Positions 17,192 through 25,000 of a DNA stretch of 25,000 nt are shown one piece after another. Position numbers and translations under genes: made by a program. The first letter of the stretch is position 1. Each line of letters begins with the position of its first letter. The notes beneath the pieces are model-generated. The model was given only the letters and a program-made list of their open reading frames with translations, did not search any database and was not told where the DNA came from. This stretch comes from Takakia lepidozioides (Eukaryota > Streptophyta > Takakiopsida > Takakiales > Takakiaceae). Where the stretch lies: the NCBI GenBank assembly GCA_030704615.1, contig JAKLZA010000018.1, forward strand, positions 1-25,000, given 5' to 3'.

Positions 17192-20100
17192 ATGGCAGGG
17201 CGTGCAATACGCGTGCCATGCTCCGCACGTTGCCGTGGGTTCCCTTACAAGCCTCCCCGAGGCGACGCTGCTTGCAAGACTGGGCATGTCCTGACAGCTT
17301 CAGAAACGTCTGGGCTGTTTACACGGTATGTGACCCCTGTACATTTTTCGAACCACATTGAATTGAGAGTTTGTTTAAACAGTTTCAAGCTTAATGCGCG
17401 GCAGTGCAGACCGGTAGAGGAGAAAGTTCATGGACAGGGTGAGGAGCAGCAGGGCCGCATACGCAAATGTCCGAAAAGCCAAAAGGAAAAGCTTCGGAAC
17501 GAAGTTTTTGCAGACCCCAGGATACGGTGGGACAATCCAGGTAGAAATATGCATCCAAGGGAACCAGATCTCCAGCATAAAAGTGCGAACCAGAGACTAT
17601 GGATCGATAGCTATAACATACCTGCATGGGTGGATGGTGAATTGGAGAAGCTGGATGCAGCTGGGGCCAAATATCCCAAAATTGACCATACAGACGAGGA
17701 GAAGCTGTGGAAGGAATATTTTTCAAACCCAAGTCAATGCTGGGACGATCGAGGTACTAGAAAGATCCATCCTAGAGAACCAGATTTCAAGCACAACAGT
17801 GCCAACGATGGACTATGGATTGATAGCTACACTAAACCTCTATTGACATATGCTCAATTGGAAGCACCTCCTGCACAGCTGTGTGAGTCAGGCACGCCTG
17901 CCATGAGGACTGCTTTTGAAATATGTGGGGATGTGAGGACACTATGTAAGTCAGGGAAAGTGAAAGCAGCTATGCAGATTTTGAATCAAGGAGGCATTTC
18001 GGCAGATTCCAAAACATATGTCTGCCTCTTGCAGGAGTGCATTAGGAGAAGAGGCCTAGCCGAGGGAAAGGAGGTGCATGCCCACATTATCCAAAGTGGA
18101 TTCAAGCCAGACATCTTTCTACACAACACCCTGATCAACATGCATGCCAAGTGCGGGAGCTTAGTGGATGCACGCATAGTGTTTGACTCAATGCCTGAAC
18201 GAGGTTTGGTCACTTGGAATATAATGATAGCAGCATATGTCAAGCACGGACATTGTAGGGAGGCCTTTGTGACCTATAAACTCATGATGCAGAAAGGGGT
18301 GACACCCAACCAGGTCACATTCATTTGTGTTCTCAAGGCTTGTGCAAGCCTGGCAGACCTGGAGAAGGGCAAAGAGGTCCATTCTCAGATCATGAAATCT
18401 GGAATTGTACCAAACATCATTCTTGAGACTACCTTAGTCAACATGTATGCAAAATGCAGGAGCATTGACAATGCAAAGGCAGTGTTTGACATTATGGCTA
18501 AACGAGATCTGGTCGCATGGAGTGCAATGATCGCACGATATGCCGAGCATGGGTTTGCAACAGAGGCTTTGGAGACATATGAGCAAATGATGCGGGAAGG
18601 AGTGAAGCCTGACTCGGTCATGTTCGTTTGCGTTTGCAATGCATGTGCCAGCCTGGCAGTTCTGGAAAAAGCCAAAGAGGTCCATGATGACATCCTGAAA
18701 GCTGGAATTGTACCCGATATCATTTTGGAGAATACCCTCATGGACATGTATGCAAAATGTGGGAGCATGAACGATGCAAAGGGAGTGTTCGAAAATATGG
18801 CAAAACAAGACGTGGTGTCATGGAATGCAATGATCGCAGGATATGCACAGAACAGGTGTGGGATAGAGGCGTTGGAGACTTATGAGCAAATGATGGAGGA
18901 AGGGGTGAAACCCGACCAGGTTACGTTTGTTTGCGTTTGCAGTGCGTGTGCCAGCCTGGCAGTCCTGGAAAAAGCCAAAGACGTTCACGCTGACATTGTG
19001 AAAGCTGGAATTGCGCCAACTGTCAGTCTGGACACCACCCTCTTGGACATGTTTGCCAAATGTGGGAGCATTAATGATGCCAAGGAAGTGTTCGACAATA
19101 TGGCTGAGCGAGATGTGGTCTCATGGAATGCGATGATCAAAGGATATGCCCAGTGTGGGTATGGGATGGAGGCTTTGGAGACCTATGAGCAAATGAGGCG
19201 GGAAGGGGTGAAGCCCAACCATGTTACATTTGTTTGCCTTTGCAATGCCTGTACCAGTCTGGCAGCCCTGGAAATGGGCAAAGAGGTCCATGCTGACATC
19301 ATGAGAGCTGGAATTGGGCCAGATATCATTCTGGACAATACACTTGTGGACATGTATGCCAAATGTGGGAGCATTAAGGAAGCAAAGGGTGTGTTCGAGA
19401 ATATGGCTGAACGAAATGTGGTTTCCTGGAGTGCGATGATTGCAGGATATGCCCAGCAAGGGTGTGGGATGGAGGCTTTGGAGACCTATGAGCAAATGGT
19501 GGGGCAAGGGGTGAGGCCCAACCAGGTCACATTCATTTCTGTTTGCAATGCATGTGCCAGTCTGGGATCCCTGGAAAAGTGCAAAGGGGTTCATGCTGAT
19601 ATCATGAGAGCTGGAATTGGGCCAGATATAATTCTGGACAATACCCTTGTGGACATGTATGCCAAATGTTGGAGCATCACGGATGCAAAGGCAGTGTTCG
19701 ACAGTATGGGTGAACGAGATGTGGTGTCATGGAATGCAATGATCGCAGGATATGTGCAGCATGGGTTTGGGAGGGAGGCTTTGGAGACCTTTGACCAAAT
19801 GTTGCAGGGAGGAGTGAAGCCAGACCAGGTGACGTTCGTTTGCATTTGCAATGCATGTTCCAGCCTGGCAGCCTTGGAAAGGGGCAAAGAGGTCCACACT
19901 GAAATCGTAAAATCTGGAATAGTACCAAATATCATGCTGGCCAACACCCTTGTAGACATGTATGCCAAGTGCGGGAGCATTGGGGATGCGAAGGGAGTGT
20001 TTGACAATATGGCTGAACGAAATGTGGTGTCATGGAGTGCCATGATTGCAGGATATGCCAGGCATGGTTGTCGACGAGAGGCCCTGCAGCTATTTGAAGG

Positions 20101-20947
20101 AATGCAAAGGGAAGGCTTGACGCCGAACAGTGTCACTTTAATATGTGTTCTCTCTGCATGCAGCCATGGCGGCCTAGTGGATGAAGGCAGACACTACTTT
20201 GATTGTGTGAGTCGAGATCATGGCTTTGCTGCCACCGTGCAGCACTTTGGCTGCATGGTGGACCTTCTTGGCCGTGCGGGACGATTGCATGAGGCAGAGG
20301 ACGTCATTAACAACATGCCGATCAAGCCGGATGCTGTGGTGTGGAAAGCCTTACTTGGTGCCTGCAGAATTCATGGCAATGTGGAGGTGGCAGAACGTGC
20401 TGCAAAATCTATTCTCAAGGGGGATCAACAGGACGCTGCAACTTACGTGTTGCTATCAAACATTTATGCCACAGCTGGCAGGTGGGATGATACTGCAAAG
20501 GTGAGAAAGATGATGAAGTTCAGAGATGTTAAAAAGGAGCCAGGTCGCTGCTGTATTGAGGTCAGCAACGGGGTGCACACCTTTATGGTAGATGACAAAT
20601 TTCATCAACAAATTGAAGAAATCCATGCTGAGCTGAGAAGATTGTCTGGGCAGATGAAGGACGGAGGGTATATGCCTGACACGCATTTTGTATTGCATGA
20701 TGTGGGGGAGGAGCAGAAGGAATTTTCTCTTTGCCACCACAGTGAGAAGCTGGCCATTGCTTTTGGACTGATCAGGACAGCCCCTGGGACGCCTCTCCGT
20801 ATCATCAAGAACCTTCGGGTGTGTGGTGACTGCCATACAGCCACCAAGTTCATTTCAAAGATTGTTGGGCGAGCAATTGTTGTACGAGATGCGAACCGCG
20901 TTCACCACTTCCAAGATGGGGTTTGTTCTTGTGGGGAGTACTGGTGA
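17192..20947 (+). CDS. PPR gene 3: PDF-like N-terminus, seven PLS triplets, E and DYW domains
   Basis: A predicted organellar RNA-editing factor of 1251 aa in one uninterrupted exon. The N-terminal 75 residues are rich in Arg, Ser and Cys with few acids, consistent with an organelle transit peptide. PDF-like repeats lie at about 92-159 (IRWDNPGRN, LWIDS, WVDGEL) and 160-228 (NPSQCWDDRG, PDFKH, LWIDS; the closing WV is missing). The first helical unit is followed by seven 101-aa L-S-P triplets at residues 273-979, then L2-S2, E motifs and a complete PG-type DYW domain: KEPGRC, HSE at 1183-1185, CGDC, HH and CSC, ending EYW. Its 206 extra residues relative to gene 1 are essentially two more triplets. 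The chosen ATG is the first in frame, but it has no exact counterpart in gene 1. Editing by C-to-U deamination is inferred from the family; the site is unknown. Confidence 0.9.
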   Translation: MAGRAIRVPCSARCRGFPYKPPRGDAACKTGHVLTASETSGLFTRYVTPVHFSNHIELRVCLNSFKLNARQCRPVEEKVHGQGEEQQGRIRKCPKSQKEKLRNEVFADPRIRWDNPGRNMHPREPDLQHKSANQRLWIDSYNIPAWVDGELEKLDAAGAKYPKIDHTDEEKLWKEYFSNPSQCWDDRGTRKIHPREPDFKHNSANDGLWIDSYTKPLLTYAQLEAPPAQLCESGTPAMRTAFEICGDVRTLCKSGKVKAAMQILNQGGISADSKTYVCLLQECIRRRGLAEGKEVHAHIIQSGFKPDIFLHNTLINMHAKCGSLVDARIVFDSMPERGLVTWNIMIAAYVKHGHCREAFVTYKLMMQKGVTPNQVTFICVLKACASLADLEKGKEVHSQIMKSGIVPNIILETTLVNMYAKCRSIDNAKAVFDIMAKRDLVAWSAMIARYAEHGFATEALETYEQMMREGVKPDSVMFVCVCNACASLAVLEKAKEVHDDILKAGIVPDIILENTLMDMYAKCGSMNDAKGVFENMAKQDVVSWNAMIAGYAQNRCGIEALETYEQMMEEGVKPDQVTFVCVCSACASLAVLEKAKDVHADIVKAGIAPTVSLDTTLLDMFAKCGSINDAKEVFDNMAERDVVSWNAMIKGYAQCGYGMEALETYEQMRREGVKPNHVTFVCLCNACTSLAALEMGKEVHADIMRAGIGPDIILDNTLVDMYAKCGSIKEAKGVFENMAERNVVSWSAMIAGYAQQGCGMEALETYEQMVGQGVRPNQVTFISVCNACASLGSLEKCKGVHADIMRAGIGPDIILDNTLVDMYAKCWSITDAKAVFDSMGERDVVSWNAMIAGYVQHGFGREALETFDQMLQGGVKPDQVTFVCICNACSSLAALERGKEVHTEIVKSGIVPNIMLANTLVDMYAKCGSIGDAKGVFDNMAERNVVSWSAMIAGYARHGCRREALQLFEGMQREGLTPNSVTLICVLSACSHGGLVDEGRHYFDCVSRDHGFAATVQHFGCMVDLLGRAGRLHEAEDVINNMPIKPDAVVWKALLGACRIHGNVEVAERAAKSILKGDQQDAATYVLLSNIYATAGRWDDTAKVRKMMKFRDVKKEPGRCCIEVSNGVHTFMVDDKFHQQIEEIHAELRRLSGQMKDGGYMPDTHFVLHDVGEEQKEFSLCHHSEKLAIAFGLIRTAPGTPLRIIKNLRVCGDCHTATKFISKIVGRAIVVRDANRVHHFQDGVCSCGEYW
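17465..17875 (+). repeat. Two PDF-like motif repeats within PPR gene 3
   Basis: Same pattern as in gene 1. The first copy has ADPRIRWDN (one Trp of the usual pair), the second NPSQCWDD. Conservation of two repeats in both intact genes argues that the domain is used. Confidence 0.7.
18008..20128 (+). repeat. Seven 303-bp PLS triplet repeats in PPR gene 3
   Basis: Pairs of position 5 and last residue for S and P motifs in order: N/G, N/N, T/D, S/D, N/D, N/D, T/D, N/N, N/N, S/N, N/D, N/D, N/N, S/N. Triplets 5 and 6 are nearly identical in their L-S part (from 19289 and from 19592). Confidence 0.88.
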
Positions 20948-21159
20948 TACGAGGTGTGAGTGTTTGATCCATTCCTCAAGACTATGCAGCTGATGGGTTC
21001 ATGTTCCTGTCCCGGGGAATGTTGGCTATTAATATACCGTTGAGAGGCTGCTCCCTCCAATGTTAGCCTTCATGGCAAAACCTCGTCCTTATTGAGGCCA
21101 GATGACTGGCTATTGGGCAGTTGTAGTAAACTGCTTCTACCTTCAGTTGGAGCATAGCA
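20948..21159 (+). other. 3' flank of PPR gene 3
   Basis: GGTTCATG, CGGGGAATGTTGGCTAT and CCGTTGAGAG match the 3' flank of gene 1 in order, so this is likely 3' UTR. No clear polyadenylation signal was identified. Confidence 0.5.
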
Positions 21160-22170
21160 ATGAGTGGGTTCCCACCATTGCCTTGCATGTTAGCCCGCAC
21201 TGCACTTGACCTCCTTCCTTGGCACAGTCCCTTGTTTCTTGTTTGGAATTTCTTCCCAAACTCCCAGTTCAGTCAAACACCACTGGACCTCATCCATGCC
21301 ATAACAGGATTTCAAATGCTCCAAGATCTACTGCAAAATTGCCCGAAAGTAAATCTGGAACTAGCCGAACTGGCAGGAATGTCTGCTGCTGACAAGTTTG
21401 ATATACGCTTACCCTGAGCTCATCCTGCAGTCTGTGTCCCTCAGTATTCTTAGCATCATAGCCAAGCTAACCAATAGAAGGTGTTACTTGATCAACAAGT
21501 TCTCAGAGATGATGAACGTATTGTATTTGAAGTGTCATCTGCACTGTTGCAGTTGCCGGCGGATGCAGGGAGCAGGGGTGGCCTATTTGGGGGCACATGG
21601 GCCAGATGCAAATTTCCCCAACATTCTTCAAATAGGATTCGATACTTGGACAATTACCTGGAGCAGAACCCCTCCTTGCTTGCTGTTGGTGGCTTCTACT
21701 CATCTCCAAGCTGATGAAGATAATCAGGGAGTTCTCAGGCTTTCTGAAGGAAATTTTCTCCCTGAACCCAGGGAGTGAAAACAGCCAGTGTGCAGTCACT
21801 TGCGGAAGGATTGCTGATATGACACCAACTGTCAGAGGGGCTTCAGACCTGGACATCATCTTAAGAAGGTGACAGATGATGACTGCCGAATGTGACAGCA
21901 CTTTCATAGTTTGAAAGGAGGTTGTGAGTGGCCCTGAATAGTCATGAAGTGAATTTCCGGCCCTGGCATGAAGAGGCAGAAGATCCGTGTCTGCTCGGAT
22001 ACCTCTGCCCAGAACCTTAAAGAGAAATAAGTTGCCATGGAGAGTACATTTGAGCAGGATTCAGAGCTGGATTCATTAAGGAATGTTTGCATGATAAGAG
22101 GAAAGTCCTGCATCTGCATGACAGGAGATGGGCTCAATTCTTGAGATGGCAGTGAGGTACACTTGCTCCC
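21160..22170 (-). other. Coding-like sequence, unrecognised
   Basis: On the minus strand an acceptor-like TCACAG precedes 22169, and a frame stays open to 21904 (including QMQDFPLIMQTFLNESSSES and RFWAEVSEQTRIFCLFM). A second frame then continues from 21907 to 21503 (LLKMMSRSEAPLTVGVI, HWLFSLPGFREKISF). The two would read through with a one-base shift near 21905, which suggests either an intron or a decayed gene. On the plus strand 21481-21714 is also open and protein-like (YLDNYLEQNPSLLAVGGF), so the strand is not settled. I do not recognise a family. Confidence 0.3.
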
Positions 22171-23457
22171 TGTGATATTTGAAAGAGAGAATGCTTAGGG
22201 CTAACACAATTTGTACAGATAACGGCACCTCTCATCAGAAGAAATAGTGTAGGTGGCTCTGTGTGAAGTTGTGCATTTTCTGCAAGCACAGCTAACGCTG
22301 TCCATGGTAACTTCTCTTCTGAAGAGATTATAGTCCTGCACGAGTTAGTAGAACTCACCTCTGCACTCAGCTTCTGGCTGCCCAATTGGGGTTAAAATGA
22401 TTGCTCATATCAACACTCTAGCCAAAAACCAGATGAAGAAAAGAATGATGTCACTTAATTGATCCTAGTCTAGTGAAACATTGCCTAATGGGCCCCTGAT
22501 GTCAAGCCAGATAACATACCACCACTCAAATACCGCCAGAGTTTCCTTCATGTTCTCCCCCTTAATGTAATGACAGATGCGAATGTCATGAAGTTGTTGT
22601 AACCTTCATCTAGTGGTTCTTGGGTGCCATGTAGCAATGACAACCAGCTCCTGAAGTAAGGGAAATACGTGGGCTACAGATTCACAATAAATAACAAATT
22701 GTAACACTTCCATCGAATCACTGAGGGTGAGATAAGCTGAAAGATAGGCATTACAGCCCACCCTATAGGCATCAGCTTGTCCCTCCTTAGAACTCACAAC
22801 GGATCAAATTTTGCACAATAAATCTGACTAAAAGCCAGAATTGGACCAAACTTTGTAAGTTAGTCCTCAACAACAGCAAAACATCGGCAGTTGCAGGCTA
22901 GTGTAAACCATAGTGAACACCATGGGTGACGTTGGGGTTACAAAAGTGCCGGTCTTCTGGGAAAGGTGCACTCCTCGCAAACAGTAGTTGACAGGCAAGC
23001 CCAAGGTGTCCAGATTGCAGGCATGATATACTTACTAGGTCACAAGGTAGCCTGATGACATTAAGCTCTTGGTTCCCTGGAAAATCTCCTCATCATGACA
23101 CCATATTGTGGCGGTTCCTGGACATGCCCAGCATTTTCTACCCTCATGCTGCAAACATGGGCCAACAGGTCAACACATCCTCTTGGTGCCCTCTACAATT
23201 CTCCACATCAGATACAAAAACTTCACTTCAAATATGCTGAGGGTGAAACCAACAGGCTCGTCACAAATTTGGATACGTCCATCAGTACTCGAGTGCACTG
23301 CATGATTTCGGTTGCATACTGTTGAGTACTTTTCCACTTCGTTTTAACCAAACTGCAGTTTGCAACTCAACCCTTTTTGCTCTGTCCCACGCATGTGCTG
23401 TAGCCTTCATATGAGGTAAAACATCCACAGACCTCCATGGTCATGAACTGCCCTTAC
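22171..23457 (-). other. Possible further exons or relics of an unrecognised gene
   Basis: Minus-strand frames with protein-like composition occur at 22606-22797 (QADAYRVGCNAYLSAYLTLS) and around 23030-23400. The latter is open except for single stops, with a donor-like TA/GTAAGT near 23034. A donor-like GAG/GTGAGT occurs near 22359. The frames do not join cleanly, so this may be a decayed gene. No family is recognised. Confidence 0.25.
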
Positions 23458-23610
23458 TTCGTCTGGACACCAAATGCTTGCAGGAGAAACTTGTTTGTAC
23501 ACAGGCATGGCCCCTTGTTTTGTCTTCACATTTTTCTGGACAAAAGCCTGGAACCCATCTCTTCCCGCACACTCTCTCCCTGCTTTAACCAATCTCCCTA
23601 ATCCCTGGTA
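23458..23610 (-). CDS. Putative internal exon of an unrecognised gene
   Basis: An acceptor (CTGTTTTAG before 23610) and a donor (GAA/GTAAGG at 23458/23457) bracket exactly 51 codons in phase 0 with no stop. The peptide begins YQGLGRLVKAGRECAGRDGF and ends VSPASIWCPDE. It is basic and soluble-looking, with no motif I can name. It lies downstream of the DXO gene on the same strand, after that gene's stop codon, so it is not part of it. It could be a relic belonging with the fragments to the left. Confidence 0.35.
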
Positions 23611-24057
23611 CTAAAACAGCAATAACCATCAAATAGCATGAGTCTTACAAACACATAAGTTGTAAATCTGTTGGCCAGGTGACATTCCTCATTCAGTTGT
23701 GGCTGATTCCTGGACAGATAGCCCTGGACGTTCTTGAGAGAGCATAATCATATAACAATGACAGAAAGATTTTCTCAGGAAAAGGGTAAATGCTCATCGG
23801 TCACAACTTGAAAGCACAACCAATATTTCAATTTACGAACCCTGACAGCTGAAAGAAATCCAAACCTCAACAAAGATTGTTGGTGTATCTCTGATAATAG
23901 ACCCTGACAGAGGTAGTTCATTGACGTACATGAAGGAGATCAGCCCTGATTGACTAGTTCAAAATCTTTGGCCTGCAGCTTACCTCAATACACGAACTTC
24001 CACCCCCACAACATTCAAATCTTTGAAAGCTGCGGGAGTGATGACCATCAGGCATGT
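23611..24057. other. Spacer and 3' flank of the DXO gene
   Basis: No gene recognised. The DXO transcript must terminate in or beyond this stretch. No clear AATAAA on the minus strand was picked out. Confidence 0.35.
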
Positions 24058-24809
24058 TTAGAAGGTGGGGAGGGTGAGATGCTCCACATGTGAGGTGATG
24101 ATCTCCGGGCACAAATCAGCACGGACTAACTCCAACCGGTTACCATTTGATCTAAAACGTAGAATATAGTTTTCGTCCTCTTTCACACTCCCGTAAAGCC
24201 AGCAAAGAACCTGGTCAGCAAAGGCAAGGCAGACACCACCCTCCCAGTGATGTTTAAGCTTAACCCGCTGTGTTATGTCTTGGGGTTTCATGGCCTCAGT
24301 GCGTACGAGCCGGCCTGTGTCATCCCTGAGTACAGTACCAGATAGAATATAAGTCAGCTTTATCACAAATCATTGCACTACTTCTCTCATCCTAACCTGT
24401 TACTCCCCAGCTTTTCTCTCATTTCCCAGAAAGGAATGGCCCTAATATTCATGTTCCCCAGGTGGTGTAATCTTACCTGAACCCAATAACAATTCGCTGC
24501 ACTCCAGCAAGAAAGGACTGAATCCAAAACTTTAGAAGCTTCTCTCTTTCAAATCTGTCCACAGTGTGAGCATCCATCTCGCGGCTGGTTTTCAGCTCGA
24601 CAAAGACCTTTTTCCCATCATGGCTGGTATCATAGCAATCCATCTCTGCACCCATGATGATGCGGTGAGGACCCAGCTTAGTACGAATCACTGCACAGTA
24701 CTCAATGTTTGCATCCACAACATACATAGTCTCGTTGGCTGTTGAAGTGTAGTTCCTGGCAGCTCCATTGGCCATGTGGCGTGATGAGACAGGGACTTCC
24801 GCCAAACCC
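24058..24809 (-). CDS. DXO1: DXO/Rai1-type decapping exonuclease, last two exons (5' end beyond window)
   Basis: DXO/Rai1 family proteins remove incomplete and non-canonical caps, including NAD caps, from RNA 5' ends and degrade the RNA. Two exons are visible: 24809-24477, bounded by an ATTCACAG acceptor and a CAG/GTAAGA donor, and 24325-24058, after a TACTCAG acceptor and ending in TAA. Joining them at AG/G keeps the frame (GFR then [10 protein letters not shown]) and gives the C-terminal 199 residues. Visible motifs are the metal-binding MGAEMDC, the VELKTSREM strand with its Glu and Lys, the [14 protein letters not shown] helix and the late [17 protein letters not shown] motif. The C-terminus ([21 protein letters not shown]) resembles plant DXO1. 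The plant-specific N-terminal extension cannot be judged because upstream exons are outside. Confidence 0.92.
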
Positions 24810-24811
24810 CT

Positions 24812-25000
24812 GTGAATAATCAATCCATGAATGTGTTGAAACCGATGAGAAGTAGCTTTGTCCTATAATGAGTTGGTATACAATACTAGCCAAACAGTCT
24901 TTCCATCTGCAATAGCTGCAATAGCCAATGGCTACACAGAAGATGGCAAATACCTAGCTGACATCACTCCTATTAAAACATCAAGGTAAAGATATAAGCT
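24812..25000 (-). other. Intron sequence of the DXO gene
   Basis: Upstream of the exon acceptor the minus strand is AT-rich, and I see no DXO-like exon up to the window edge. Confidence 0.5.

Noticed and set aside
1-25000. CRISPR array, bacterial operons or phage genes
   Set aside because: No regularly spaced short repeats, ribosome-binding sites or prokaryotic gene clusters; introns and PPR-DYW genes show a plant nuclear genome.

Overview
This window looks like nuclear DNA of a land plant, probably a seed-free one such as a fern or lycophyte. The evidence is the very long, nearly identical PLS-type pentatricopeptide (PPR) arrays ending in DYW editing domains, GT-AG introns in the other genes, and about 60% of the sequence being gene-poor, repeat-bearing spacer. 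The clade is inferred from protein style, not from a marker gene.

Layout. Positions 1-2.4 kb: a broken, intron-containing DDE (retroviral-like, rve-type) integrase gene on the minus strand, interrupted by a poly(A)-tailed retroposon. Positions 2.4-4.05 kb: spacer with a 21-bp tandem repeat. Positions 4.06-7.19 kb: intact PPR-DYW gene 1 (1045 aa, five PLS triplets). Positions 9.4-12.7 kb: PPR copy 2, with a frameshifted N-terminus, an uninterrupted six-triplet array, a premature stop and a deleted DYW end. Positions 12.7-17.2 kb: spacer holding a direct duplication, a 718-bp terminal-inverted-repeat element inside one copy of it, a duplicated PPR 3' flank and a second poly(A)-tailed retroposon candidate. 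Positions 17.19-20.95 kb: intact PPR-DYW gene 3 (1251 aa, seven triplets). Positions 21.0-24.05 kb: coding-like but unrecognised fragments, mostly on the minus strand. Positions 24.06-24.81 kb: the last two exons of a DXO/Rai1-type decapping nuclease gene on the minus strand, whose 5' part lies beyond the window.

The three PPR copies share orientation, N-terminal architecture and flanking sequence, so they are a local tandem family. Each carries two or three copies of a roughly 68-residue aromatic motif that resembles the PDF motif of plant organellar single-stranded-DNA-binding (OSB) proteins, placed before the PPR array. A PDF-PPR-E-DYW architecture is the most unusual thing here. The arrays grow by whole 303-bp triplets (5, 6, 7), and the base-specifying residues differ between gene 1 and gene 3. 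This suggests RNA-editing factors that diversify by triplet duplication and recoding, with copy 2 as a decaying or truncated member.
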